DNA of 64,000 nt, taken from assembly GCF_016728505.1 (NCBI RefSeq), contig NZ_CP068159.1:1178001-1242000 (forward strand), written 5' to 3'. The DNA comes from Corynebacterium riegelii (GTDB lineage Bacteria; Actinomycetota; Actinomycetes; Mycobacteriales; Mycobacteriaceae). The notes below the pieces were generated by a model. It was not told the origin of the DNA, did not search any database, and saw only the letters and a list, made by a program, of their open reading frames with translations. Below, piece by piece: positions 39,636 through 49,347 of the stretch. The position numbers were made by a program, and so were the translations under genes. The first letter of the stretch is position 1. Each line of letters starts with the position of its first letter.

Positions 39636-42600
39636 ATGAATCCGGACACGCTTCCACTGAACGAACTTCCCACCTTTAAAAAGATCCTGGTGGCCAACCG
39701 TGGCGAGATTGCGGTGCGCGCGTTTCGCGCCGCCTTTGAAACAGGTGCGAAGACGGTTGCGGTCTACCCACGTGAGGACCGTAACTCGTTCCACCGCCCG
39801 TTCGCGGACGAAGCGGTTCAAATCGGTGTTGAGGGCCAGCCTGTCAAGGCGTACCTGGACATTGAAGAAATCATCCGTGCGGCAAAACAGACCGGCGCGG
39901 ATGCTGTGTACCCCGGCTACGGGTTCCTGTCTGAGCGTGCGGACCTTGCCCGCCGCTGTAAAGAGGAGGGCATCAAGTTCATTGGCCCTACCGCTGAGAC
40001 CCTTGATTTGACTGGTGATAAGTCTGCCGCTGTCCATGCTGCTCAGCGCGCTGGCTTGCCTACGCTGCAGGACTCGGAGCCGTCTTCGGACCCGAAGCAG
40101 TTGGCTGAGTATGCCAAGGATTTCCAGTTCCCGGTGTTTGTGAAGGCAGTTGCCGGTGGTGGCGGCCGCGGCATGCGCTTCATTGAGAAGATCGAGGATG
40201 TAGAGAAGCTTGCAGCTGAGGCGTCGCGTGAGGCGGAGGCTGCCTTCGGTGACCCGAATGTCTACATCGAGCGCGCCGTGATTAACCCGCAGCACATTGA
40301 GGTGCAGATCATGGCCGACAGCTACGGCAACGTGGTCCACCTCTTTGAGCGTGACTGCTCGGTGCAGCGCCGCCACCAGAAGGTGGTTGAGATCGCTCCT
40401 GCGCAGCACATTACGGATGAGCAGCGTCAGCGTATCTGCCAGGACGCGGTGAACTTCTGTAAGGAAATTGAGTACGAGGGTGCCGGTACCGTCGAGTTCC
40501 TTGTAGATGAGCAGGGTAACCACGTCTTCATCGAGATGAACCCGCGTGTTCAGGTGGAGCACACCGTGACTGAGGAAGTCACCGGCATCGACATTGTGAA
40601 AAACCAGATGTACATTGCCGCCGGGGCGAAGCTGGAGGACGTGCACCTGAGCCAGGACCTTATTGAGGTCAACGGTGCTGCGCTGCAGTGCCGTATTACC
40701 ACTGAGGATCCGCACAACGGCTTTAGGCCGGATTCTGGCACCATCACTGGCTACCGTTCCCCGGGTGGCGCGGGTGTGCGTTTGGACGGCTCGGTGGCCG
40801 TTGGTACCCCGATCACTCCGAACTTTGACTCCCTGCTGGTGAAGATGACCTGCCGTGGGCGTAACTTCCAGGTGGCTGTGGACCGCGCGCTGCGTGCTCT
40901 CAATGAGTTCGCCATTGATGGCCTGTCCACCAACATTGGCTTCCTGCGTGCGCTGCTGAGTGAGCCGGAGTTCCGCTATGAGCGTGTGAACACAAGCTTC
41001 ATTGCAAAGCACCCGCACCTTTTGGATGCTCCGAACGCTGCGGATGATGCAGGCAAGATCCTGAACTACCTGGCTGAAGTGACCGTGAACAAGCCGAACG
41101 GTCCGCGCCCGACGAGCATCCAGCCGTCCAAGAAGCTGCCGAAGCTGGATTACCCGGACACCCCGCGTGGTTCCCGCGATGATCTTCTGGAGCTGGGCCC
41201 GAAGAAGTGGGCGGAGAAGCTGCGTAACCAGACTGCCCTGGGGGTTACGGAGACCACGTTCCGTGATGCGCACCAGTCTCTGCTGGCAACGCGTATCCGT
41301 ACCAACACCCTGGTTGCTGCAGCTAAGCACGTTGGTCACCTGACTCCGCAGCTGACTTCCGTGGAGGCATGGGGCGGCGCCACCTTCGACGTGGGCATGC
41401 GCTTCTTGCACGAGTCCCCGTGGATGCGTTTGGACGAGCTGCGTGAGGCCATGCCGAACGTGAACATCCAGATGCTGCTGCGTGGCCGCAACACGGTGGG
41501 CTACACGCCGTACCCGGATTCTGTGACCCGCGCGTTTGTGCAGGAGGCTGCAACCTCTGGCATTGACATCTTCCGTATCTTTGACGCCCTTAATGACGTC
41601 AGCCAGATGCGCCCGGCAATTGACGCAGTGCTGGAGACCAACACCACCGTCGCTGAGGTGGCTATGGCGTACTCCGGTAACCTGCTGGATCCGAATGAGG
41701 ACCTGTATACGCTGGATTACTACCTGAAGCTGGCGGAAGAGATCGTCGAGGCTGGCGCCCACGTGCTTGCCATTAAGGACATGGCTGGCCTGATGCGTCC
41801 GGGTGCGGCAGCGAAGCTGGTCAAGGCGCTGCGTGAGCGCTTTGATCTGCCGGTGCACGTGCACACCCACGACACCGCTGGTGGCCAGCTGGCTACCTAC
41901 CTGGCTGCCGCAAACGCTGGCGCTGACGTGGTGGACGTGGCCTCGGCACCGCTGGCAGGTACCACCTCCCAGCCGTCCATGTCCGCACTGGTTGCCGCGT
42001 TCGCAGACACGGAGCGTGACACCGGCATCTCCCTGCAGGCGGTCTCTGACATGGAGCCGTACTGGGAGGCTGTGCGCCAGGTCTACGCACCGTTTGAGTC
42101 CGGCATCCCGGGCCCGACCGGTCGCGTGTACAAGCACGAGATCCCGGGCGGCCAGCTGTCCAACCTGCGTACGCAGGCGAAGGCATTGGGCCTGGAGGAC
42201 CGCTTCGAGCTCATCGAGGACTACTACGCAGGTGTGAACACCATTCTTGGCCGTCCGACGAAGGTGACCCCGTCGTCGAAGGTGGTGGGCGATCTTGCGC
42301 TGCAGCTGGTGGGCCAGGGCGTGAGCCCGGAGGAGTTTGCGGAGAACCCGCGCAAGTACGACATTCCGGAGTCCGTTATCGGCTTCCTGCAGGGTGAGCT
42401 GGGTACGCCTCCTGGCGGCTGGCCAGAGCTGCGCGAGAAGGCCCTGGAGAACCGCTCTGTGGTTGACCACACGGTGGATGTGCCGGAGGAGCTCGTGCCG
42501 GATCTGGAGGGCACTGACCACGTTAAGCGTCGCGTAGCTTTGGACAAGCTGCTCTTCCCGAAGCAGTACAACGAGTTCCTGGAGCACAAGCGCACCTACG

Positions 42601-43064
42601 GCATCACTGACCAGCTGGGTGACAAGACGTTCTTCTACGGCCTTGAAGAGGGCGAGGAGACGATGATCTACTACGGCGAGATCGACGCGAACATCCCGCC
42701 GCTGGTGGTCCGCCTGGATGCGGTTGGTGAGCCGGATGAGAAGGGCATGCGCCAGGTCATCCTCACCGTCAACGGCCAGGTCCGCCCGATGCTGGTGCGC
42801 GACCAGAACGCCGAGTCCACCGTGGCTGAGGTGGAAAAGGCTGACAGCTCCAACCCGGGCCACGTAGCAGCGCCGTTCGCCGGCGTGGTCAACGTGACGG
42901 TCAAGGTTGGCGACGAAGTCAAGGAAGGCGACCCAGTTGCCACCATCGAAGCCATGAAGATGGAGGCTGCGATCTCCGCACCGAAGTCTGGCACGGTCGA
43001 GCGCGTAGCCCTGTCGCAGGCCACCAAGGTGGAAGGCGGCGACCTGGTGGTTGTGATCAGCTAG
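39636..43064 (+). CDS. pyc: Pyruvate carboxylase
   Basis: Anaplerotic, biotin-dependent conversion of pyruvate to oxaloacetate. 1142 residues in three parts: biotin carboxylase (1-480; [37 protein letters not shown]), carboxyltransferase (about 530-830; FRDAHQSLLATR, HVHTHDTAGGQ with the metal His pair) and biotinyl domain (EAMKMEA, Lys near 1108). GAAAGGAA about 7 bases before the ATG at 39636 sets the start over an upstream codon at 39561. The length matches C. glutamicum Pyc. It is a substrate of BirA at 55516. Confidence 0.97.
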   Translation: MNPDTLPLNELPTFKKILVANRGEIAVRAFRAAFETGAKTVAVYPREDRNSFHRPFADEAVQIGVEGQPVKAYLDIEEIIRAAKQTGADAVYPGYGFLSERADLARRCKEEGIKFIGPTAETLDLTGDKSAAVHAAQRAGLPTLQDSEPSSDPKQLAEYAKDFQFPVFVKAVAGGGGRGMRFIEKIEDVEKLAAEASREAEAAFGDPNVYIERAVINPQHIEVQIMADSYGNVVHLFERDCSVQRRHQKVVEIAPAQHITDEQRQRICQDAVNFCKEIEYEGAGTVEFLVDEQGNHVFIEMNPRVQVEHTVTEEVTGIDIVKNQMYIAAGAKLEDVHLSQDLIEVNGAALQCRITTEDPHNGFRPDSGTITGYRSPGGAGVRLDGSVAVGTPITPNFDSLLVKMTCRGRNFQVAVDRALRALNEFAIDGLSTNIGFLRALLSEPEFRYERVNTSFIAKHPHLLDAPNAADDAGKILNYLAEVTVNKPNGPRPTSIQPSKKLPKLDYPDTPRGSRDDLLELGPKKWAEKLRNQTALGVTETTFRDAHQSLLATRIRTNTLVAAAKHVGHLTPQLTSVEAWGGATFDVGMRFLHESPWMRLDELREAMPNVNIQMLLRGRNTVGYTPYPDSVTRAFVQEAATSGIDIFRIFDALNDVSQMRPAIDAVLETNTTVAEVAMAYSGNLLDPNEDLYTLDYYLKLAEEIVEAGAHVLAIKDMAGLMRPGAAAKLVKALRERFDLPVHVHTHDTAGGQLATYLAAANAGADVVDVASAPLAGTTSQPSMSALVAAFADTERDTGISLQAVSDMEPYWEAVRQVYAPFESGIPGPTGRVYKHEIPGGQLSNLRTQAKALGLEDRFELIEDYYAGVNTILGRPTKVTPSSKVVGDLALQLVGQGVSPEEFAENPRKYDIPESVIGFLQGELGTPPGGWPELREKALENRSVVDHTVDVPEELVPDLEGTDHVKRRVALDKLLFPKQYNEFLEHKRTYGITDQLGDKTFFYGLEEGEETMIYYGEIDANIPPLVVRLDAVGEPDEKGMRQVILTVNGQVRPMLVRDQNAESTVAEVEKADSSNPGHVAAPFAGVVNVTVKVGDEVKEGDPVATIEAMKMEAAISAPKSGTVERVALSQATKVEGGDLVVVIS

Positions 43065-43081
43065 GCCTGGGATAGGCCTAG
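43061..43081. terminator. Hairpin between convergent pyc and GNAT genes
   Basis: Perfect arms CTAGGCCT and AGGCCTAG around GGGAT. The left arm includes the pyc stop codon. It has no T-run; it may serve both converging transcripts. Part of the sequence (GATA-GCCTAG) recurs imperfectly just downstream. Confidence 0.45.
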
Positions 43082-43095
43082 CCGGGGGGATAAGC

Positions 43096-43575
43096 CTAGA
43101 TGTCGAGGACCATCACGTTCTCGGCATCCGGGTAGTCGCGGAAGCCGAAGGCTTCGTAGCGGTGGCGTGCACGCGGGTTGTTGGGGTCAACCCACAGTGC
43201 AAGCTGCGGCGCGCCCTGCTCGCGTGCAAGTTCCGCTACCGCCTCAAGCAGGCGGGCCGCCAGGCGGTTGCCTGCAAAACGGTTCTCTACCGCAATCGCA
43301 AGCTCCGGCACGTTGGGAGCAACGTTGGCGTAGCCGTCAGTCGGCTTTTCCCAGTAGCGCAGCCATGTGCCGCCGGCGGGCGTGCGGAACTCATCAAAGG
43401 CGATGATGCCGCCGTCACGTTCCGGATCCCAGTTGTCGATGTAGGGGGCGACGCCGGAGAGCGAATCTTCAGCCATCGCAGCAGTTTCATCGCCGAAGAC
43501 CTCAGTGAGGTAGTTCAGGCGCAGCAGATAGGTGCGATCAGACTCGGTTGCTCGTTTAAACGTGAATTCAGGCAT
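43096..43575 (-). CDS. GNAT-family N-acetyltransferase
   Basis: 159 residues from ATG 43575 (start MPEFTFKRATESDRTYLLRL). The acetyl-CoA binding motif A region is NRFAGNRLAARLLEAVAELA (about 100-120), a divergent form of the Q/RxxGxG/A loop. The C-terminus LWVDPNNPRARHRYEAFGF is typical of GNAT motif B. Substrate unknown. TACGAT seven bases before the ATG suggests a leaderless promoter; the long upstream in-frame extension would run through the divergent protease gene and is not used. Confidence 0.87.
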   Translation of the reverse strand: MPEFTFKRATESDRTYLLRLNYLTEVFGDETAAMAEDSLSGVAPYIDNWDPERDGGIIAFDEFRTPAGGTWLRYWEKPTDGYANVAPNVPELAIAVENRFAGNRLAARLLEAVAELAREQGAPQLALWVDPNNPRARHRYEAFGFRDYPDAENVMVLDI

Positions 43576-43636
43576 GCGCACCATCGTATTGCGTCGTATT
43601 GGTTGAGGCGGCGGCGGGGTTGTAGGGTTTTGCATC

Positions 43637-44527
43637 ATGCAGCAAAAAACGGTGGCTCTAGCATTAGCGTCTGCGATGATGGTTGCAGCGGTGCCGACGG
43701 TGGCAACAGTGCCCGCCGCGCACGCTGACACAGTCACCGTGCGCCAAGGCGACCGAATCAGGGTGGGGGAGTCCTCCCAGTGCACGCTTGGCTACATTGA
43801 GCAAAGCCCGTCGGGTCCGGCCGGCTACACCGCTGGTCACTGTGGCAAAAACCGCACTGAGAAGGTCTACGTCAAGTCCGGCGACCAGTGGGTGCTGGTT
43901 GGGGCAACGGTGCGTTCAGGGAAGTACAACCCGGAACACACTGGCAATGACTGGGCATTGATCCTGTTCAATCGCGGCGTCCGGTTGGAGGGCAACCCGC
44001 TTTCTGGTAACGCAAGGACGGACATCGATGAGCTGAAATCCGGCGACAAGATTTGCTTCGCCGGCGCTACAACGCAGACCACCCGCTGCGGCGACTTCAT
44101 AGGCACGATCGGTGGCAACATTTACTGGGAAAACACGGGCGCGCGTCCTGGTGATTCCGGTGCGCCCGTGTGGCGCGAAGGCGGCGGCTTCCTGGGCGTC
44201 CTTGCAGGCCAGAACATTGTGAGTACCTCGGAGCAGGATCAGCTCGTAGCGCTTCGGGCATCTATTACTGAGGACGCCGAAGCGCCTTCTTCGGATGAAG
44301 AAATGCGAAAGATCGCCCGCTTCTATAAGAAAGACGGCACCAACGCTATTTCGGTGAAAACCCCAGTTGTGGTGCCAAAGGGTGGAGCGTCCGCACCGGC
44401 AGGGGGCGCCACTGGCGGCTCAAGCAACCCGGAGACGATCGCGATGGTGCTCATTGCCATCACCGCCGTGCTTGGCCTTGCGCTGCCGGCGTTTGCCCAG
44501 GCAGCGAACATCCAGCTGCCGTTCTAG
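43637..44527 (+). CDS. Secreted trypsin-like serine protease with C-terminal membrane anchor
   Basis: 296 residues. Signal peptide at 1-30 (cleavage near AHA-DT). S1-type catalytic triad: His in YTAGHCG (near 67), Asp in GNDWALILF (near 111), Ser in RPGDSGAPVW (near 173). Two Cys pairs could form disulfides. After a Pro/Gly/Ala-rich linker a single hydrophobic helix (about 272-290) ends the protein, probably tethering the protease outside the membrane. TAGGGT eight bases upstream suggests leaderless expression, divergent from the GNAT gene. Confidence 0.9.
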   Translation: MQQKTVALALASAMMVAAVPTVATVPAAHADTVTVRQGDRIRVGESSQCTLGYIEQSPSGPAGYTAGHCGKNRTEKVYVKSGDQWVLVGATVRSGKYNPEHTGNDWALILFNRGVRLEGNPLSGNARTDIDELKSGDKICFAGATTQTTRCGDFIGTIGGNIYWENTGARPGDSGAPVWREGGGFLGVLAGQNIVSTSEQDQLVALRASITEDAEAPSSDEEMRKIARFYKKDGTNAISVKTPVVVPKGGASAPAGGATGGSSNPETIAMVLIAITAVLGLALPAFAQAANIQLPF

Positions 44528-44558
44528 GCCAGCCAGTTTTAAGCCAGGCGCCCGATCG

Positions 44559-46322
44559 CTACTTCAGCTCCATGAGGGCGGCGCCCTTGTTCACCTGGGC
44601 ACCAGCCTCAACAGCAAGGGCGGTCACGGTGCCAGACTTGTGTGCCTTGACCGGGTTCTCCATCTTCATCGCCTCAAGCACCACAACTACGTCACCCTCA
44701 GCAACCTCGTCGCCCTCGGCCACGTTGAGCTTGATCACGGTGCCCTGCATCGGGGAGGCAACCGCATCGCCAGAGGCGGCAACCTTTGCACCAGCGGCGC
44801 GGCGACGCTTCTTGCGTCCGTTGCCCACTACTAGGGACGCCGGCAGCGCCACCTCAATACGACGCCCACCTACCTCAACGGCAAAGCGCTGCTTCTCGCC
44901 GAGCTCTTCAAGGTCATCGCCAAGATCCAGGTTCTCGGACGGGGCGAGCTCGCCCGACCATTCCTCTTCAATCCAGCGAGTGTAGACGGTGAAGTTGTCG
45001 TTAGGTGCGGTAAACGCGTCGTTATCAAGCATGGCCCGATGGAACGGAATCACCGTAGGAATGCCACCCACGATGTACTCGTCCAAGGCGCGGCGGGCGC
45101 GTTCAATAGCCTGGGTACGGTCTTCGCCGTAAACAATCAGCTTGGCCATCATGGAGTCGAACTGGCCGCCAACCACGGAGCCTGCGCGCACGCCGGAATC
45201 CACACGCACACCCGGGCCAGCCGGCTCCGCGTACGTAGTGATCGTGCCCGGTGCGGGCATGAAGTTCTCCGCAGCGTCCTCACCGTTAATGCGGAACTCA
45301 ATGGCATGGCCGCGAGGAGTTGGATCCTCCGTAAAACGCAGCTTCTCGCCAGCGGCGATGCGGAACTGCTCACGCACCAAGTCAACGCCAGTGGTGGCCT
45401 CTGTAACCGGGTGCTCCACCTGCAGGCGGGTGTTGACCTCAAGGAAGGACACCAGCCCGTCAGCGGCAACGAGGTATTCCACCGTGCCCGCGCCGTAGTA
45501 GCCAGCCTCGCGGCAGATGGCCTTGGCGGACTCGTGGATGCGTTCGCGCTGCTCATCAGTCAAAAACGGCGCTGGGGCCTCCTCAATGAGCTTCTGGAAG
45601 CGGCGCTGCAGCGAGCAATCACGCGTACCCATCACCACAACGTTGCCGTGTGTATCCGCCAACACCTGGGCCTCAACGTGGCGGGCTTTGTCCAGGTAGC
45701 GCTCCACAAAGCACTCGCCACGACCAAACGCAGCAGTGGCCTCACGCGTTGCGGACTCAAACAACTCCGGAATTTCCTCGCGGGTGTAGGCCACCTTCAT
45801 GCCGCGGCCGCCGCCGCCAAACGCGGCCTTAATAGCCACGGGCAGGCCGTGCTCATCCGCAAAGGCCACAACCTCATCGGCACTGGCAACCGGGTCCTTC
45901 GTGCCCGGCGCCATCGGCGCATTCGCACGCTGCGCAATCTGGCGCGCAGTCACCTTGTCGCCCAGTGCAGCGATAGACTCCGGCGAGGGGCCAATCCATG
46001 TCAGACCAGCGTCAATAACCTTCTGGGCAAACTCGGCGTTCTCAGACAAAAAGCCGTAACCCGGGTGGATCGCATCCGCCCCGGAGTCCGCGGCGGCCTG
46101 CAAGATCTTGTCCATATCCAGGTAGGACTCCGCTGCAGTAGTGCCGCCGAGGGCAAACGCCTCATCGGCCAAGGCAACAAACGGGGCATCCGTATCGGGC
46201 TCCGCGTAGACGGCTACAGACGCAATACCTGCATCTTTTGCAGCACGAATAACACGCACGGCGATTTCGCCGCGGTTAGCAATCAGGACTTTCGTTAGCA
46301 CCTTAGTTAGATCGGTAGACAC
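44559..46322 (-). CDS. accBC: Acyl-CoA carboxylase alpha subunit (biotin carboxylase + biotin carrier), backbone copy
   Basis: 587 residues: biotin carboxylase domain ([40 protein letters not shown]) and biotinyl domain (EAMKMEN, Lys near 553). It stands where C. glutamicum has its single accBC, next to a rhodanese gene, and is thus taken as the ancestral housekeeping copy; the other copy is at 9724-11514. Starts with GTG; GGAAGA lies upstream, and TATGAT (46361-46366) is a probable -10. Confidence 0.95.
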   Translation of the reverse strand: MSTDLTKVLTKVLIANRGEIAVRVIRAAKDAGIASVAVYAEPDTDAPFVALADEAFALGGTTAAESYLDMDKILQAAADSGADAIHPGYGFLSENAEFAQKVIDAGLTWIGPSPESIAALGDKVTARQIAQRANAPMAPGTKDPVASADEVVAFADEHGLPVAIKAAFGGGGRGMKVAYTREEIPELFESATREATAAFGRGECFVERYLDKARHVEAQVLADTHGNVVVMGTRDCSLQRRFQKLIEEAPAPFLTDEQRERIHESAKAICREAGYYGAGTVEYLVAADGLVSFLEVNTRLQVEHPVTEATTGVDLVREQFRIAAGEKLRFTEDPTPRGHAIEFRINGEDAAENFMPAPGTITTYAEPAGPGVRVDSGVRAGSVVGGQFDSMMAKLIVYGEDRTQAIERARRALDEYIVGGIPTVIPFHRAMLDNDAFTAPNDNFTVYTRWIEEEWSGELAPSENLDLGDDLEELGEKQRFAVEVGGRRIEVALPASLVVGNGRKKRRRAAGAKVAASGDAVASPMQGTVIKLNVAEGDEVAEGDVVVVLEAMKMENPVKAHKSGTVTALAVEAGAQVNKGAALMELK

Positions 46323-46360
46323 GCATCTTCCGTTTCATTTCTTAGCGGTTAGAACTACCA

Positions 46361-46366
46361 ATCATA
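46361..46366 (-). promoter_or_regulatory. Probable -10 element of backbone accBC
   Basis: TATGAT on the minus strand, about 38 bases before the GTG start, in the 55-base gap to the upstream rhodanese gene. This predicts a short untranslated leader. Confidence 0.45.
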
Positions 46367-46377
46367 TCGCCCAAAGG

Positions 46378-47226
46378 CTACGCCTTGGCCACGGGCACGC
46401 GTACCATGTTGCCCCATTCCACCCAAGAGCCGTCATACAACGAGATGTCCTCAAAGCCCAGGATGTGCTTCAACACAAACCACGTGTGCGCAGAACTCTC
46501 ACCGCTTTGGCAGTACACCACGGTCTTTTTCTTCGGGTCGAAGTCCTTATAAATCGCCTCGATGTCCTTACGCGCACGGAACAGCGAGTTGGGAAATACC
46601 GAACGGCCCCACGGCACATTCACGGCACCCGGGATGTGGCCGTGGCGGAAGGTGCGCTCGGTCATGTTGGAGCCGTCGTAGAGTTCCTTCACGCGAGCGT
46701 CGATAAGCTGGATGCCCTCAACCCCACTCAACAGGTCCGCCGCAAAGGTGCGCACCGGACCGTCGTTGCGCTCCGGAACAGGGTAGTGAGATGGAGTGCA
46801 CTCCGGCACAACAAAGGACGTGTCGCGCTCTTCGCCCATCCAAGCGTCACGCCCACCGTCGAGCAGACGCACATCCGGGTGGCCGTAAATCTCAAACACC
46901 CAAGCCGTGTATGCCGCCCACCAGTTCGCGCGATCACCGTAGATAACCACCGTGTCATCACGGGAGATGCCACGCTGCTCCATGAGCTTGGCAAACGCCT
47001 CAGCGTCCAAAATGTCACGAATCAACGGATCATTCAGGTCCCTAGTGAAGTCAATGCGCATGGCGCCAGGAATGTGGCCAATGTCGTAGAGGTATGCGTC
47101 CGCATCACTTTCCACAACCTTCAACCCGTCCATACCCAGGCGTGCGGAAAGCCACGCCGGCGAAACAAACTTCTCGGGGTTGGAAAACTGCTGAAATTGG
47201 GGGCTTGTGTCTAGTTCAATTCCCAC
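46378..47226 (-). CDS. thtR: Thiosulfate sulfurtransferase (rhodanese)
   Basis: 282 residues with two tandem rhodanese domains (about 10-135 and 160-275). Only the second carries the active-site loop, CQSGESSAHT with the sulfur-accepting Cys near residue 238. This is the layout of eukaryotic-type thiosulfate sulfurtransferases common in actinobacteria. The GTG at 47226 is favoured by GGAGG nine bases upstream; the longer frame to 47328 has no ribosome site. Adjacent to accBC on the same strand, as in C. glutamicum. Confidence 0.9.
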   Translation of the reverse strand: MGIELDTSPQFQQFSNPEKFVSPAWLSARLGMDGLKVVESDADAYLYDIGHIPGAMRIDFTRDLNDPLIRDILDAEAFAKLMEQRGISRDDTVVIYGDRANWWAAYTAWVFEIYGHPDVRLLDGGRDAWMGEERDTSFVVPECTPSHYPVPERNDGPVRTFAADLLSGVEGIQLIDARVKELYDGSNMTERTFRHGHIPGAVNVPWGRSVFPNSLFRARKDIEAIYKDFDPKKKTVVYCQSGESSAHTWFVLKHILGFEDISLYDGSWVEWGNMVRVPVAKA

Positions 47227-47460
47227 GTTGGGGTCCTCCTCGGGCGAACTGGAGCGGCTTGGGCGAAGCTCGCGCGAACGAAAAAATGCTGTAAAAATGC
47301 TGTTACGCCAAACCCTACCTTTGTGCAAGAAGCAACGGGCCCAAGATGGGAAAAATTGGTAAGATCTAACCCTTATTAATGCGGGTAGCGGGGTGGTGTG
47401 AAGTTAAACACTAAATGCCGTACTAAGTCGGCTAATACACCTTGGGCGCAATAAGGTCAT

Positions 47461-47473
47461 ACATGAAACATGT
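47461..47473. promoter_or_regulatory. Short palindrome upstream of the Cj0069-like gene
   Basis: ACATGAAACATGT is a perfect ACATG-N3-CATGT palindrome 25 bases before the GTG start, in a 271-base gap with no gene. The spacing suits an operator or attenuating site; no regulator can be named. Confidence 0.35.
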
Positions 47474-47497
47474 TGATCTACTCCGAAGGGGAACGTA

Positions 47498-48559
47498 GTG
47501 AAGAAGGCAATTGTAGTTTTTGAGGTCGAGGGCGGCTCCGACAAGTACATTGACGGCCACCGCAAGGACACCATGCCGATTGTCAATGCGATCAAGGACA
47601 AGGGCTGGCACGCTGAGGTTGTCTTCTTCCGCCCTGAGTGGTCCGAGGACCTGTTCAAGTACGTTTCCGAGAACTTTGATGCGTACATCTCCCGTGTGAA
47701 CCCGGGCAACATCCCGGGCGGCGAGAAGGGCTACTTTGACCTGCTGACCCGACTGTCTGAGGCTGGCCTGATTGGCATGTCCACCCCGGAGGAGATGATC
47801 TCCTACGGCGCGAAGGACGCCCTGGTGAAGCTGAACAAGACGGACCTGGTCCCGTCTGACACCGCCGCGTACTACGACGTGGAGACGTTCAAGAACACCT
47901 TCCCAACCTCCCTGTCCTACGGCGAGCGTGTGCTGAAGCAGAACCGTGGCTCCACCGGTTCCGGCATCTGGCGCGTGCGCCTGGCGGATCCGGAGCTTGC
48001 CGCTTCCGTGGAGCCGGGTACCGCTCTGCCGCTGGACACGAAGCTGCGCTGCACCGAGGCTGTGGACAACCACACCGAGGAGCGCGAGCTGGGTGAGTTC
48101 ATGGAGTTCTGTGAGCAGTACATCGTGGGCGACAACGGCATGCTGGTTGACATGCGTTTCATGCCGCGCATCGTCGAGGGTGAGATCCGCATTCTGCTGG
48201 TTGGCCCGCACCCGGTGTTTGTTGTGCACAAGAAGCCGGCTGAGGGCGGCGACGCGTTCTCTGCAACCCTGTTCTCTGGTGCGAAGTACACCTACCAGAA
48301 GCCGGAGGAGTGGCAGGAGCTGGTTGACATGTTCGCCGACGCTCGCCCGGTCATCGCTGAGAACCTTGGTGGCGATAACATTCCGCTGATCTGGACCGCG
48401 GACTTCATGCTTGCGGATGATGACGAGACGGGTGAGGACACCTACGTTCTCGGCGAGATCAACTGCTCTTGCGTCGGCTTCACCTCTGAGCTGGACATGG
48501 GCATCCAGGAGATGGTTGCAGAAGAGGCAATCGGCCGCGTGGAGGCAAAGCACGCCTAA
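47498..48559 (+). CDS. Cj0069-family protein with ATP-grasp-like features
   Basis: 353 residues. The N-terminus resembles a preATP-grasp fold (KKAIVVFEVEGGSDKYIDGH). The middle has VLKQNRGSTGSGIWRV, like the ATP-grasp lysine and glycine-rich loop, and the C-terminus has EINCSCVGF, comparable to the E-x-N-x metal motif of ATP-grasp ligases. The reaction is unknown. GAAGGGGA precedes the GTG start. Transcribed divergently from the rhodanese and convergent with the lipoprotein gene, with a terminator between. Confidence 0.75.
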   Translation: MKKAIVVFEVEGGSDKYIDGHRKDTMPIVNAIKDKGWHAEVVFFRPEWSEDLFKYVSENFDAYISRVNPGNIPGGEKGYFDLLTRLSEAGLIGMSTPEEMISYGAKDALVKLNKTDLVPSDTAAYYDVETFKNTFPTSLSYGERVLKQNRGSTGSGIWRVRLADPELAASVEPGTALPLDTKLRCTEAVDNHTEERELGEFMEFCEQYIVGDNGMLVDMRFMPRIVEGEIRILLVGPHPVFVVHKKPAEGGDAFSATLFSGAKYTYQKPEEWQELVDMFADARPVIAENLGGDNIPLIWTADFMLADDDETGEDTYVLGEINCSCVGFTSELDMGIQEMVAEEAIGRVEAKHA

Positions 48560-48595
48560 GGGCTTTCTGCTTGCCGACGTCTAATGCGTCCCCCA

Positions 48596-48633
48596 CCACC
48601 CCACCACTTTTCCCAGTGGCCGGGGTGGTTTTT
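48596..48633 (+). terminator. Terminator between convergent genes
   Basis: Arms CCACCCC (48596-48602) and GGGGTGG (48622-48628), extended inward by CCACT/AGTGG with a small bulge, followed by five T residues. It terminates the 47498-48559 gene; the mirror strand offers only four A-derived T residues inside the stem. Confidence 0.8.
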
Positions 48634-49345
48634 AGTCGTAGGTGCCGAGCATGTAGAACCCGCTTCGGTCGCTCCACCGTTGGTAGAACTCGGCCACGTT
48701 GCCTTCGGTGGCGGCGATGCCGCCGCTTTGGGTTTGAATACGCACGGTGTATTGGGCGGTGAACCCTTCGGCAGTGGAGCGAGTACGTTCGCTCCAGGTA
48801 AATTCCAGCACCTTGTCTTCGACGAGTTGGATGGAGTCCACTCGGCCGAAGATGTGCATGTCTATTTGTGGTTTGCCGTAGGAGTAGAACGCAACACCGT
48901 CGGTAATAGAACCGGCTGTGCCGGCGGGACCGTTGACGTCGCCCAGCTGGCCGTCGAAGACGATCCAGGACAGGGGCGCGCAGGGATCGTAGTGGTTATC
49001 AATGTTGTCGATCCAGAAGTTGTAATCACTGCCATCGGCTGCAGGCATCCGGCCCGGTGCAGTGCCGGTCTCATACTGCTTGCGTGGGTCCTTCGGCAGG
49101 TTCGCGCAAGTGTCGTCCGGCTGCGAGGTGGTTTCCGGCGGAGCCTGTGTTGAGGTTGTGGTGATGACCTCTGTAACCGTGGGTGTTTCGGATGCCGCTT
49201 CTGGTGCTGCGTCCACCGAGGTGAAAATCGCCTCCGTGGCGCTGTGCTGCCTGGGCTGTTCAGCGCCGCCAGCGCCGCACGCGGCGAGTGCCAACGGCAG
49301 GAGTAGTGCGGCGCCGGCGAGCCCCGCACGGGTGCTGGCTGTCAT
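48632..49345 (-). CDS. LppP/LprE-like secreted lipoprotein
   Basis: 237 residues. The lipoprotein signal peptide has lipobox LAAC (Cys near residue 23). A Thr/Pro/Glu-rich linker runs to about residue 80. The C-terminal 150 residues resemble the LppP/LprE domain of actinobacterial lipoproteins (CA near PCAPLSWIVFDG and the end YQRWSDRSGFYMLG). Function unknown; surface-anchored. It starts two bases after the stop of the DUF3151 gene, so the two are co-expressed. Confidence 0.8.
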   Translation of the reverse strand: MTASTRAGLAGAALLLPLALAACGAGGAEQPRQHSATEAIFTSVDAAPEAASETPTVTEVITTTSTQAPPETTSQPDDTCANLPKDPRKQYETGTAPGRMPAADGSDYNFWIDNIDNHYDPCAPLSWIVFDGQLGDVNGPAGTAGSITDGVAFYSYGKPQIDMHIFGRVDSIQLVEDKVLEFTWSERTRSTAEGFTAQYTVRIQTQSGGIAATEGNVAEFYQRWSDRSGFYMLGTYD

Positions 49346-49347
49346 TT

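Noticed and set aside
39606..42863. 1085-codon minus-strand frame across pyc
   Set aside because: Shadow of pyruvate carboxylase, with no motif and the same Arg/His/Leu-rich composition.
43576..43785. N-terminal extension of the GNAT gene to 43785
   Set aside because: It would overlap the divergent protease gene head-on, and the -10 box at 43583 supports the ATG at 43575.
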